A stretch of 64,000 bases of DNA from Gnetum montanum (taxonomy: Eukaryota > Streptophyta > Gnetopsida > Gnetales > Gnetaceae). Made by a program: the position numbers and the translations under genes. The stretch's first letter is position 1. Every line of letters begins with the position of its first letter. Shown in pieces: positions 1 through 11,339 of this stretch. A model generated the notes under the pieces. The model searched no databases. It saw nothing but the letters and a program-made list of their open reading frames with translations, and had not been told where the DNA came from. The stretch covers positions 79,790 to 143,789 of the forward strand of contig MNCI01029129.1 of NCBI GenBank assembly GCA_015680685.1, written 5' to 3'.

Positions 1-90
1 TCCTATAAAATTCAACTAGAAAGAAAAAAAATCAAGCGAAACCTATTGTAAATAGAGTTAAAATGTACGAATGAAAGAAAAGCAATGCGT

Positions 91-176
91 GGTAGTTTTA
101 GGCTGTTCCAGGCCGTAAGCTAGTTTAAGGCCTTTTCGGGCCACAGGCTAGTTTAAGGTCCTTTCGGGCCGCATGT
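91..176 (-). repeat. TTTAAGGCC tandem array after element E protease
   Basis: About three units of the form TAGTTTAAGGCCTTTTCGGG are present, 27-30 bp each. They sit just downstream (minus strand) of the protease reading frame, as in element B at 44126-44190. This array type marks the junction between protease and the antisense gene in this group of elements. Confidence 0.75.
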
Positions 177-1100
177 AAACGTGTAAGCTAGTATAATGCA
201 AATGAAGGTGATGTATGCACAACAAACAAAGGTAAAGAGTGGGTGGGGATCAGATGTGTTTTTAGATGCATGGGAGCCTTGATTGTGTGGTTGTTTCCTA
301 GCCGATCGTGGTTTAGGAGGCGTGCTAGGTTTTGGTTGCTCTAGGAGGCTTTCAGTTTTTACCACTCGTTCAGGAATTTTAGCTCTAGGTATTGCATTTG
401 TTGCCATGGGTGTTCCATCGAGAGACTCTTCTTTCAAGACTTGTGACATGTCTATGTTATGGATGGCTTGAAAGGGAGTGTTATCGCCATGTATGATGAC
501 TTTTCCACCTTCGTATGGAAGGCGGATTTCTTGATGTATCAATGAGGAAATAGCCCATTGTTGGGCTAGCCAAGGTCTGCCAAGAATCATGTTGAAACTT
601 AGCATCTCTTCTATGATAGTGAACTCCATACTAGTGGGGAATTATTCTCCTGCCACAAAGGCTAAGTTGATTGTGCCCTTAACTATGACACATGATCCAT
701 TGAAGGATTTTAAACACATGGTTTTCGTTGGCATGATCTCATCTGCCATGCCTAGTTTGTTGATGATGGAGTATAAAGCTATGTTTGTTTCCGCACTGTC
801 ATCAACGTGCACTCTAAAAATGGTACATTACCAACACATATGCTAATCGACAATGGAGTTGTTGTGACCTCCCCTCATTCAAGGTTAACTTTAACTACAT
901 CGTCATGGAAGGCTAAGGTGTTTGAACCCAATCCTTGTCATGTGTATTGCGAAATCGTTGCATGGATGGATTCCTCATTTGTGGGGATGTCCTTCGTAAT
1001 AGGAATGGATGCTAACGTTTGAGCCAAGGCTTCATGGTGAGCGGCTGAAGTCATGACTAGGTTGTACAAGCTCATCGTTATGTTCTTCTATTTGAGCATT
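153..1100 (-). pseudogene. Element E aspartic protease, decayed
   Basis: This is the retrotransposon protease that would cleave the Gag-Pol precursor. Around 630-830 the frame reads VHVDDSAETN, matching the VHVDDGAATN active-site segment of the other copies. The frame open from 629 to 153 contains the family C-terminal motif FNMILGRPWLAQ and the following IHQEIRLPYEGGK segment. The active-site block is only partly open: stops interrupt the region 630-1010, and DG at the catalytic site has become DS. The C-terminal tail is rich in proline and basic residues. 1101-1554 is a decayed gag-protease linker. Confidence 0.7.
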
Positions 1101-1554
1101 TGTTTTACCTAGGCTAGTGCAACTATGAAGTCTATATTGTTGATCATTGTGTTGGCTTTGGCTTCCTTCGTGTGGGTTGAGGGATGGGCCTCTTGCATAG
1201 AGGGCTTGGGCCTAGTTTTCTTGGGATTAGGGGCAGGGGCCCCAGCATTCGATTGTTTCTTGCTTGGTGTGGCCTTTGCTTCGGTTGTGGATGTTGTTCT
1301 TTGTTCATTTATCCTCTTCTGCTACCATTTGGTAGGCTTACCTACGTTGTTGGCAAGGTTGATCTTGAGGAAGAAGAGGTTGAGACATTACCTATGGTTG
1401 GGCTCTGGGTGGATGAGGGGCCATCACATGGTGGCACCATTATGAAAAATGGTAGTTTGGGAGGAGTCATTGGTGTTTGACTAGTTTGTTATGGCACCTT
1501 GATGATGAAAGGTTTCTTTACAGTTGTGGTCGGTGCATCATGCTAGTTTAATGT

Positions 1555-3558
1555 CTAAGCAGACAATTGCAGTGGTACTTTGACCACGAAAGGTTTTGCA
1601 GGTGCTCGAGGTGGCACCTTTATGACAACGAGAGGCCTCTTGCTCATGGAGGTAGAGGGGATCATTGCCTTGTTGAGAGGCCAACGGATCACGAAAGGTT
1701 GCCACACAGGTTTGGGCTTACTTCCTATGCTAACGGAATTTATGACATAGGAGGCATCATTTGTGCTAGGTTGACTTAGGGTGTTGATATTGAGTTGGCC
1801 CCATTCTATCATTTTCTGAATATCATCCTGTAAGGGACGACAGTCATCAGTATTATGATCGGACATCTAGTGGTAGTCAAAGAATTGATCTAACTTGAAG
1901 TATCGTGCGACCAGGGGCTCATTTGGTGCTACTAAGGTGGTGTTTCTTAGTAGCTTGTAGTACCTGTCATGTCTTTGGTGGGCATTCTCCGCTACTTTTT
2001 TGTATTGGATTTTCCCAGTTTTGAGGAGTTTCTCTAGTAGTTCAGAGGGTCACGTGGGTAGCGATGTATACTTAGAGTGATCCTTGCACTTAAAGTTGGG
2101 CCTTGGGGTGGCCCCTGTCATTGCAGGCGGGTTGGTATTGGTGTTTGTTGTTTTTGTGCTTACGGCTATAGTTTCCATTGTTGTCTTTTTTTTGGCAACG
2201 TGTTGGTTCTTGTAAGCCACATAGGTAGGATCATTGCTGGTTTTTGTAGCTTGTTCAATGTTCTTGATCTGCGTGAAGGCTTGGCTCAACGTTTGAGTGC
2301 TTAGGTAGTACAATTTTGACTTAACGATGTCATTCACGGCTTCCTTCAGAATCATAAGAAAATACGTTTCAAGGATAGGCTCATGAAGTTCATTAAGGGC
2401 TGTGCTCCATCATTGAATAAACTTATGCATAGGCTCTAGTGGTGCTTGTTTCACCTGTATCAGAGTGTTTAGTGTGGCCTTAGGCATGAGGTTGTACTTA
2501 AACCGGGTGACGAACTAATGTAGCAGATCCTCCAAAGAGGATATGGAGTTACGTGGCAGGGCTCAGTACCAGTCTAAGGCACTATTCATTAGGGACATGG
2601 AGAACACGCGTAGGATTACGTGGGGCCAAGCTTGAAGCAATAGGGTCTCAAATCAAAATGTTACCAAGTAAGCATTCAGGTCTCCCTTCCCATTGTACTT
2701 GGTTAACTGTGGGAGTGTGATTCCCTTGGGTAAAGCTAATGGTGGAACTGAAGAGCTAATTGGATCATCTTGATAGAAGTCTAGTACTTTAACTTGTTCA
2801 TTGTTTGCCATTTTGAGGTGCTTTACCTCTTCAACTAATGCTTGCATCATTTGTTTGGTTTCTACCCACTCTTCGGTAGTAGGTAGATCAATTGGTTGGG
2901 GAGATTTTTGGGTTGTCATTTGTTGCTGTGGAGCAACGTTCAGAGTTGTGGTTGCAGGGTGTGGCACGTTGAAGTGAGTGGGTTGTTGAACAAAGGGTAT
3001 GATTCCTTGCCTAGCCACAAACTATGAAGTGACACCCTGGATGTGCAGAGCTGAAGTGATGAAAGGAGCTCCATGTGTTTGCACGTGCGATATGTACTGG
3101 GTGGAGATGGACATCGGTAATCTTTGTTGGGATACCAATGCTTGTGTGCTCATTGACACTTGGTGAGTGACTATCTGTCCCATGCGAGGGTGGAATGATG
3201 GGTTCATGTAGGCATGGGGAGTGAGGGTGTAATAAAAATCCTCATGTTCAGATTTTATCGTGAAGTCATCTTCCTTGTCTTGGTTTTGGGGCTCCTCAGT
3301 GGGTCGCCATGAGTTTTGGCTCCTTCCAATAAGGAGCTGGGAGATGAGTCGATGCTAGGGCTTAGAAAGGGGGATGATTTCATATACGGAGGGAGTGAAT
3401 TCATGACCCCCCATGTATATCTGCTCAAAGTTTCGTTTTGGTTACTTCTCTGTGTGGTCAATGGGAAGGATGGCCTAAATCTTCACACAGATGTAGTTAT
3501 ACTATTCTTGTGTTAGGATTACCTGGGCATGTGTATTGGAAATCTGGGAAGACTCCAT
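1555..3558 (-). pseudogene. Element E Gag, decayed
   Basis: The start is placed at 3558 because the frame begins MESSQISN and soon reaches YNYICVKI, collinear with element A Gag (MDSVHTN ... YNFICVKI). A deletion has removed the middle of the N-terminus. The segment 3018-2653 carries the family landmark VKVLDFYQDDPISSSVPPL and ends in LPQLTKYNGKGDLNAYLVTF. The capsid core (PF03732-like in other copies) follows with stops. 2355-2050 keeps the SKLYYLSTQTLSQAFTQIKN block. 1866-1555 is the linker after the zinc knuckle. Multiple stops make it nonfunctional. Confidence 0.75.
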
Positions 3559-3559
3559 G

Positions 3560-4093
3560 GTGATGTGTGACTGGGCAACGTATGGACAAGGCAACAAGGC
3601 AACAAGTGTAGCATGTGGTCCGGGCTGAGGGTGTAGGGTGTGCAATGTGACTAGACTACAGCATGTGCAGCGTGACCAACTACAACGTGACTAACTGTAG
3701 CGTGACTAACTGTAGCATGACCAACTACAGCGTGATCAATAGGTAGCGTATGAATACTAAAAATTTGTCTAAGTGTCCAGCATATGAACACTGAAAATTT
3801 TTCTAAGTGTCCAGTGTGTGAACACTGAAAATTTGTCTAAGTGTTCAACATGTGAACACTACAAATTTTTTGAAGTGTCCAGTGTGTGAACACTGAAAAT
3901 TTATCTAAGTGTCCAGCATGTGAACACTGAAAATTTGTCTAAGTGTTCAACGTGTGAACACTGAAAATTTGTCTAAGTGTCTAATTTGTGAACACTGAAA
4001 ATTTGTCTAAGTGTCCAACATGTGAACACTAAAAATTTGTCTAAGTGTCTAGTTTGTGAACACTAAAAATTTGTCTAAGTGTCCAGCATGTGA
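3560..4093 (-). repeat. Element E leader tandem repeats (18-bp and 34-bp units)
   Basis: 3640-3740 contains several copies of an approximately 18-bp unit (GTGACTAACTGTAGC type). About 3750-4093 contains about ten copies of a 34-bp unit of the form TGAACACTGAAAATTTGTCT followed by AAGTGTCCAGCATG. Both lie between the Gag start and the lost PBS and LTR. Element A's leader has related GTGACCAACGTCA repeats at 9730-9780, so a repeat-rich leader is normal for the group. The 34-bp expansion is seen only here. Confidence 0.8.
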
Positions 4094-4439
4094 AGTATGC
4101 ACTTAAGCATTAGTGTAAACTATTGTCTATGATTAATTTACATGTTTATATGCATTTAGGTATCTCTACAATGATTGTTACAATATCTCTTCCAATGGGA
4201 AATTATTTTATGTGTTTGAAATATGGGTTGATATCATTTTTAAGTCATAATTCCAAGACTAAGTGTGGTGTCAGTTTACCATCATGACGCCAGGACGTAA
4301 ATGTTATTTGTGTTTTAAGTGGTGGGTTTGGTATGGTGTTAGTTTATTGTCTTAACTCGAGGATGAAGGTTTTATGTGTTCTATGTGTTTTGGGTTTCAT
4401 ATTTTATGTATGCTTATCTTAATTTCTAGCTACATGCAG
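4094..4439. other. Junction between elements E and A; no gene
   Basis: No reading frame of interest is present. 4258-4360 contains two units like GTCAGTTTACCATCATGACG, the array type found after integrase in elements B (34610-35090) and C (60292-60600). 4361-4439 ends in TACATGCAG, which matches the 3' end of intron 1 of the antisense gene. The order fits a minus-strand element that has lost integrase, RT and most of the antisense gene. Roughly 4094-4110 is the fusion point with element E, where an LTR would be expected and none is seen. Confidence 0.5.
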
Positions 4440-4655
4440 GGGCCTTAAACCCTTTCTCTTGGTGGTGGAGCTCATAGCTGTACTCACTTGGTTCGGTGCT
4501 ATGGAACCTTATGCACCTCCACATGACATAGAGATTGGGTGACAAGCGTTATGGTTTTGAAGGGACACAATGATGATGATGGTGGCCCTAGTGGAGCAGG
4601 ACCTGATGATGCAGAGGAGTTTGGGGATCAAGCCCCTCCTAGCACTGATGTTTAG
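4440..4655 (+). pseudogene. Remnant of the antisense gene in element A (start of exon 2 joined to exon 8)
   Basis: Directly after an acceptor-like TACATGCAG the frame reads LKPFLLVVELIAVLTWFGAM, almost the same as exon 2 in elements B, C and D. After about 35 codons and a stop (near 4540) the sequence resembles the last exon: a GDD-type acidic stretch, then APPSTDV and a stop at 4653-4655. About 3 kb between these parts has been deleted. The remnant shows that element A also carried this gene, on the strand opposite to its gag and in the same position beyond protease. Confidence 0.75.
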
Positions 4656-4862
4656 TTTGACTTGTCATTGTTGTTAGCTTAGTTATGTTTTTTTTTTGAA
4701 ATTTTATGGATTGTGTGAAAACAAATGTATGATACAATGTTAACATTTGATATTATCCATTTATACATTTATACATTTTTTTGCTATTTTTTATGTTATT
4801 CGATTTTTTTTATTTTAAGTTTTGTCCAAAATTTTGATAAACACAAGCGTAAACACAAAATA

Positions 4863-4865
<3 letters not shown>

Positions 4866-4903
<38 letters not shown>

Positions 4904-4904
4904 T
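4866..4904. repeat. (ATT)n microsatellite
   Basis: About 13 uninterrupted ATT triplets lie in an AT-rich stretch between the antisense-gene remnant and the array before protease. Most of 4656-5150 is AT-rich, noncoding and without other recognisable content. Confidence 0.95.
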
Positions 4905-5149
4905 TGTTGTTTTAACTATTTGTAAATATAAGCATGAATGCAACTGAAATGATAACAACGTAGAAAAAGTGTAAGGGGCATAGCAATTTGTAAAGAAAGG
5001 ATGCAACTATGCATGCAAACAAAGAGTGTAATTTTAAAGAAACGGACATGTAATTTGTTCTAGTTTAAGGCCATAAGAAAACAAGAGAGATTTAAACTAT
5101 TTTACTGGGTTTTAAAATAAACCGGCCATTCCTGACTGTGGCTAGTTTT

Positions 5150-5475
5150 ATGTAATTGTGGATAGTTGGTATTTTAACATCTTTTTGGACAGTTGTAGTT
5201 TAACGTAATTTCGGACGGTTGTAGTTTCAAATCATTTCAGATGAGTAGTAGTTTAACATCATTTCGGATGAGTAGTAGTTTAACGTCATTTTGAACAAGT
5301 AGTAGTTTAACGTCATTTCAAATGATCATAGTTTATCTTCATTTCGGATGATCGTAGTTTAACATCATTTCGGACGAGTAGTAGTTTAACGTCATTTTGG
5401 AAAATCATAGTTTAACCTCATTTTGGACGAGTAGTAGTTTAACATCATTTCAGATGAGTAGTAGTTTAAGGTTGA
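5150..5475 (-). repeat. AGTTTAACGTCATTTCGG tandem array after element A protease
   Basis: About ten units of roughly 27 bp carry the consensus AGTAGTTTAACRTCATTTCGG plus GA-rich spacers. The array begins right after the protease frame ends and occupies the same position as the arrays at 25215 (D), 44126 (B) and 51003 (C). It shares the AGTTTAA core with the TTTAAGGCC arrays found elsewhere in these elements. Confidence 0.9.
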
Positions 5476-6700
5476 GTAGCTTCTTTAATTTTCATAGATT
5501 GACATGGTGTGTTGGTGTAGGGCATGTCGGTGTAATCGTATATTCAATGTCTCCTTTGCTAATTATGTTAAACGGTAATTCTGACCATGATACGTCTGGG
5601 GGAATAACTCCTATGTTAGCATGCTCTGATGTTTCCACATTTTGTAATGCTTCCATATTTTCTGGGGGATCACGATTTGGAGATTGGTTATCATTTTGGT
5701 TGTCAATGGATGTGGCATCCTGTTTAAGCTTGAGAGTAGTTTCATCCTATTTAGGCTCATTGAATTCGACCTATGAGCCTTGGTTTGTGCCTACATGTGC
5801 AGAGGTGTTGGGTGTAGCTGCATCACCATGTATAATGATTTCACCACCTTCGTAGGGTAAGTGAATCTCTTGGTGGATGGGTGAGGAAACCACTTTTAAT
5901 TGGGCTAACCATGGTCCTCCCAATATCAAGTTAAATCCAGGCATCTCTTCTGCGACTACAAATTCAGCTAACATGGGGAACCGGTCCCCTACTATGAAAT
6001 CCAAAGTTAGTGTTCCTTTGACAACTACGCATGATCCACTGAATGACTTTAGGAATGTCGTGGAAGTTGGTTTAATCTATTCAGTTAGCCCTAACTGTTC
6101 GATGACAGGGTATGGTACTACGTTCGTGGTTGCTCTATCATCTACATGCACCCTATGTATTTTAAATTGATTTACTTGTATAGTTATGAACATGGGTGAA
6201 ATGGTGACTCCTATTTTTTCATCTATTTTTATATTATCCTTTTTAAAGCCTAGTGATGTAGCTCTTGATCCTTGATATGGAGACATTACCATATGAATGG
6301 AAGGTTCATTTACAGGCAAGTCTTCGTTGACTGGGATCGATGTTAACATGCATACTAAGGCTTCACAATGAACTTGAGAAGTCATCATTAGGTCATACAA
6401 GCTTAAAGATGTGTTTTTCTGTTTAAGTACCTGTGTGACCTAAGTTAGGGCACTGGCCAAGTCTTTATTGTTTGGTATGCTCTTGCTGGTTGAGACTTCA
6501 TCCATTGGACCCAACAGTTTTATCTCTTGTGGAATGGTTTTCATGTGGTCTAATGTGACGGTTGGGTTTGACGTATCTGGCATTCCTGATTTTTTTCTTT
6601 TGTGACTCATGCTTGGCTCGTCAGTTGTTGGAGCCATAGGTATAGTATTTAAGAGAGTGGGTTTCGATGGCCCCAATTCAAGACTTTGACGTTCTTTTTC
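5476..6700 (-). pseudogene. Element A aspartic protease with linker, decayed
   Basis: Minus-strand frames 6703-6440, 6400-6077 and 6004-5771 are successive pieces of one region. The first has QSLELGPSKPTLLNTIPMAP, the linker before protease. The second contains VNQFKIHRVHVDDRATTNVV, the active-site block, with the conserved glycine after the aspartates changed to arginine. The third contains FNLILGGPWLAQ and IHQEIHLPYEGGE, the C-terminal protease motifs. The C-terminal tail ELPFN..S.GD.EY is recognisable down to about 5480. Frameshifts and stops separate the pieces. Confidence 0.75.
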
Positions 6701-9513
6701 CAACTGTTCTCTAGTAAGTTTGTCAGTGAGGCATTCTCGCGAAGGTCATGGAGGAACCGTTGAAGCTTGAATATCAAGTTATTTTGGGACCTAGATTACA
6801 AATGGAGCAGGTCGGGGTTGCAGTTGAACAGTTGGAGGTGGTTTTGTGTCAATGTGTTTAGGCATCTTGATGACGAATGGGGTCGATTTGGTTTGTGGTT
6901 GAGAAGTATTAGTTTGAAGATCAGGGTGTTTGGGTACCCTGATTATGAAGGGAGTTGGTCGATTTTATGGTTGTACCTCTGTGGTTGCAACAGCGAGTGG
7001 CACTCGGACCACAAAGGGAGTGGGCTGGGTAGGAAGTTGAACATTTGTGGTTGCATTGGTAGGGAGTACATGAATGACAAATGGTTTTGTAGGTGTAGGT
7101 GGATTGTATGTGGGATAGGAAGATTGTGGGGATGATGTTGACGTTGTAGGAGGAACATGAATCTCGAAAGGTTTTCTGGGCATTCCTTGCTCATTTCTGA
7201 CATAGATCGTGTTAATAACGTAAGGAGCTTCCTTAGTATTAAGGGGATCTTTGTACACGCCCATAGATTAATTCTATGGTTTAACAGGTTTGGCATCATC
7301 AAGTGTTATTTCACCCCTATCAATCATACGTTGTATGTCATGTTTGAGGGTGAAACAATAATCAGTACCATGTCCATTCCGTTGATGGTACTTACAAAAT
7401 TGATCTAGTCTAAAGCCTCTTGGAATAGGAGGCTCATTTTGAGTTGCCAAGCTTGGGTTTTTGACCAATTCATAGAATCGATCGTGTCTCTGGGCTGGCG
7501 CTAGAAATAACTACTTATGTTTAATGGTCCTAGCCTTCAAAATTTGATCTAATAACTAGGAAGGCTTCATGGGGAGCAGTGTATATTGAGCAGGGTCTTT
7601 CCTCTCAAACATACATGCATGACCCATGTTAGTAGCTTGTGTGGTAGATGGTTTAGGTGTGTGTGCAGAAGCGGTTCTCTCATAGTTAACAGAAGCAGTA
7701 GGTGATCTGCCTTGCTATCCAATGTTGGGAGGTTGAGTCTCTGCTACTATTTCTTTAGCCTTTTCTTTATCTTTTTTAGTGTGTTCATTTTTAAAGGCTG
7801 AGTAAGTAGGGTCATGGCTATTTTGGGCTGCCTCTTCTATGTTTTTAATCTGTACAAAATCTTGGCTTAGAGTGCACGCATTTAGATAGTACAATTTTCA
7901 TTTGACAAAATCATTCATAGCTCCCTTAAGAATCATAAGGTATGTTTCTAGAATTGGCTCATGAAGTTCGTTGAGTGTGGCACTTCATCTTTGGATAAAT
8001 TTTTATACAGGTTCAAGGGGTGCTTATTTTGCCTGTATTAGACTATCCAAGGTTGCTTCAGGTTTTAGGTTATATTTAAACCTGGTAACGTACTGGTGTA
8101 AGAGATCCTCCAAAGAGGATATGGAGTTACGAGGCTAGGCTCGGTACCAATCTAATGCTCTACCAGTGAGGGACATGGTGAACACACGCAAGATTGCATG
8201 GGGCCAGGCCTGAAGCAATAAGCATTCTAGTATAAATGTGACTAGATGGGCATTGGGGTCTCCCTCCCCATTGTATTTAGTTATTTGAGGCAAAGAAAAT
8301 CCCTTGGGTAAGGTTAATGGTGGTGCCGAAGAGCTAATAGGATCGTCTTAGTAAAAGTCTAATACTTTAAGCTCTTCATTATTAGCGATTTTGAGGTGTT
8401 TTACCTCATCAGTGAGCTCTTGCATCATCATTTTTACTTCGGCCCATTCTTGGGCACTTGGTGGAGTAGTAGGTTGGCTAGTTTGAGTGCCATACAAATT
8501 AGACTATTGTACAGTGGGTAGAAAAGAAGAAAGTTGAGTGGTCAGAGGTTGCACTTGTGGAATATTTATAGTGGGTGCTACTAAGGGCAGCATACCATAA
8601 GGTGTAGGTTGTTGTTGTTTTTGTTATTTTTTTTGAGCGATAGGGGCGGGCCATTGGCCAATTGTGGGTTGTGAAGGAAAACATTGTACCAGGTGTTGTA
8701 CTGGAGGAGCTGGGGGTGTGGTATGAACCTACACTCATGGGATGAAGTGTGTAGATGTGGAAGCAGGTATCACGGATGGCATATCGATTACTTGGGGTGG
8801 GAAAGTTGCTCCTACATTAATTTGAGAGGGGAGTTTTGGGGTTGTACTTGTAAGAGAGGGGATAATGTGGTGATCGGAGAAATAGTGGGGATGGGTACAT
8901 TGAATTGAGTATCGATCATAGGGAGAGTGGGAATAAGAGTGGGCGCTTCCTGTTGGGGCACATATGCTTGAGTGCTTTTAACTGTATGAAGAGACATGGT
9001 CTCTCCCATGAACGGGTGAAATAATGATTTTGCGTAAGTATGTGGACTGAGAGTATGGTACGAATCCCCGTGTTCAGATTGAGCCGTGAAATTGTCTTCC
9101 ACATCTCCATTTTGAGATTCTACGACTGGTTGGCATGAGGTTTGGTTCCTGGCCATGAGGAGTTGGGATAGGAGTTCATGGTGGGATTCAATCAGGGGGA
9201 TGATATCATAGGCAATGGGAACAAAGTCATGACCTCCTTTGTAAATTGGCTCATAGTGTCTCTTTGCTTCTAGCTTGGCTTGATTAATGACCAAGTTAGC
9301 TTGGATTTTAACACAAATAAAGTTATATTGTTCGAGAGTTAGGATGGTGAACGCGGGATCCCTACCTTGCAGTCTCAGTGACCGACGAGATGGCCCCTAA
9401 GGATTCATCGTGCCAAGGGCAACTATGGACTCAGCAGTAGTGACGGGGCCCAAGATTGTGGTACCAAATTCAGTAACGGGCATGACAGTGGTGTTGGTGT
9501 GCACAGAGTCCAT
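6701..9513 (-). pseudogene. Element A Gag with repeat linker, decayed
   Basis: The start at 9513 (MDSVHTNTT) is supported by MDPTNMNTS at the same place in element D and by the shared RRSLRLQG motif soon after. 9294-8812 is the N-terminal region (RHYEPIYKGGHDFVP...). The capsid core lies around 8450-7600 with several stops. 7468-7274 holds the zinc knuckle, CKYHQRNGHGTDYC, a CX2HX4HX4C arrangement typical of plant Ty3 Gag. 7264-6965 is the proline-rich linker with KPFVIHV and TPFVVRVP repeats. Gag forms the virus-like particle; this copy is broken. Confidence 0.8.
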
Positions 9514-10200
9514 TGTCAAAGTGTCTAGATGTAACAGTGTAAGCGAAAGAAAATAAATGGCTAAGTGTCAGAGAGAGGAAATATGGCTAAGTGTTGAATA
9601 GCGTACAAAGGGGTTTCAGCATATAAAAATGTACTATAGTGTATGAATACCAGGAGCAGCGTACAAGGAGTTTTAAGAGGTGCAGCGTATAATTAATGTG
9701 CACAACGTATAAGGTAGGGTGAGGAGAAGCGTGACCAACGTCAGCTTGACCAACGTCAACGTGACCAACGTCAGCGTGTGTAAACTAGGTACAGCTTCTG
9801 AAGCTAAGGCATAGTGTGTAGACGCTGGATGAGGTGCCTGGGTGAGAAAACTAAGTGCTAGACGCAGCGTCTGAGAAGAAAACTTAGATCTGGACGCTAT
9901 GACTAGTGCTAGAAAAGAGAGATAAGGATGAGGGACACTATAAACAATGTCTAGAACTAGCAAGGAGTGTAGGACGCTGAGGGAAGCATCTGGATCTGAG
10001 AGGGAAAGGTGCAGGATGCTGTGATTCAAGCAGGAACATGTCTAGAAAACTCTAAAACAATGTCTAGACTAGATAACAGGATTTATTAGTAAGAAATAGC
10101 ACCTGAACGCTAGGAATAAGACAATGTAGGAATACTGACAATCACAGCAGTGTGTGAACACCAAATCTAGGATGCTAAGAGGTGGATTTAATAGAGAAAT
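9514..10200 (-). other. Element A leader between PBS and Gag
   Basis: Noncoding leader of about 690 bp. 9730-9780 holds three copies of a ~16-bp unit (GTGACCAACGTCAGC). Short AAGTGT- and GCGTATA-containing pieces resemble the 34-bp array of element E. Open frames here look like by-products of the repeats. Confidence 0.6.
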
Positions 10201-10219
10201 GGCCCTCCTTCTAGCGCCA
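10201..10219 (-). other. Primer binding site, element A
   Basis: The minus strand reads TGGCGCTAGAAGGAGGGCC, six bases inside the LTR end. The same sequence follows the LTR in element C (TGGTGCTAGAAGGAGGG at 46784) and element D (TGACACTAGAAGGAGGG at 20604). The TGG start fits pairing with a tRNA 3' CCA end. I could not assign the tRNA with confidence. Confidence 0.85.
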
Positions 10220-10788
10220 TTATACTATACTGTCTAAAATCGTCAGTGAGAGGCTGAAATGAACGGACACCAAGAGATCTACAAATGAAACAGTAAGACC
10301 TTGCCTTCACTTGTGGACAATCTAGAAATCAACGAAGGTAGAGTGCCTTGAATGGTCCACACGTGGATCAAAAGACAACTTCCCCAAACGTACGCAATTG
10401 CGATGCATTGGGTTATACGTAAACAAATGCAAAACTGAATGTAAACAAATGAAAACAAATGTAAACTATTTAAATGATAAATAATGAAAATAGGAAAAAT
10501 GTGAATAGGAACAGTAATGTAAACTGTAAGAATTTGGGCAATAATGCAAACTATTTGTATTGATAAATAATTAGAATGTACACCGGTCAAAACGCAGTTG
10601 CGGAGTGGTCGCAAGGTGAACATTTAGCCCTGATGGATGAGAACAGATGCTGGGAAGATGCAGGTTTTGGATTGCAGGTGTACAAACTCCAAGTTTGTAT
10701 GAAGCCCAGTGTATGAGATTGATGCCCAAATTTCTTAAGTATGTGAGATTCCAATTTCTTCCAACCCTGATCTACTGGAAAAATAGGG

Positions 10789-10799
10789 GATTTATAAGA
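10789..10799 (-). promoter_or_regulatory. LTR promoter TATA box, element A
   Basis: The minus strand reads CTTATAAATCCCC, about 565 bp before the LTR inner end. Element C has CTGTATAAAAATCCC at the equivalent place in both LTRs. The position fits the U3/R boundary. Confidence 0.6.
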
Positions 10800-11339
10800 T
10801 CTTGGGCATGAGATTGAGATCTAGGAGAAGATTAGTGGCTGCGGGGTGAGAAAAATTTGGATTAGGTGATAGGTGTGTGCATTGACCATATGCATGAAAT
10901 GTTACAATGTACAGGGTGTAGCGTGACCAAGATCTCTTACTCTGACGTGTGTAATCCATAGTGTAAGAGCTCGATACGCTAAAAAATGCAAAATGTACAA
11001 AGAATGTTAAAGTACAAGAGTGGATTTGGATGTCTAGCTTCTGGATCTGCAGATCTATGCTATTTTTGCTCCACCAAGGCCTCTAGTATGCATGGATCTA
11101 GCTCTGGCATGTCTGCAACATGTCTTGGCGTCAACGTCTGGTGTCCAGCATCTAGCGTCCAACATATGAAAGTGTTTACGCTACTGGAAGCAAGCCAGCA
11201 TGACTAACAACATTTGACTTGAAAAAAATGCATTTTGAACTTTTTTTTCACTCTTGAGACTTATTTTCAAAGTGGATCTACATGCCATGGGTCATGAGGG
11301 TTCTGTGTACCAAATTTGGGCTGATTTGAATGTCGTTTT

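Larger units (their letters stand above)
1..4095 (-). mobile_element. Element E: partial Tat-like Ty3/gypsy retrotransposon (gag-protease part)
   Basis: Read on the minus strand, this fragment runs from a repeat-rich leader (3560-4093) through gag (3558 downwards) to protease (about 1050-153), and then into a TTTAAGGCC array at the left edge. That is the same order as in elements A, B, C and D. No LTR or PBS is found on its right side, where it abuts a fragment of element A, so its 5' end has been lost. Its pol and 3' LTR would lie left of the window. The assignment rests on collinear similarity of its gag and protease to the other four copies. Confidence 0.8.

Noticed and set aside
1125-1480. 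106- and 98-codon plus-strand frames
   Set aside because: They lie antisense over the decayed Gag-protease linker of element E, have no match to the antisense gene, and are interrupted in the other copies.
3750-4093. Possible CRISPR-like array (regular 34-bp repeats)
   Set aside because: Units are directly adjacent without distinct spacers and the context is a plant retrotransposon leader.
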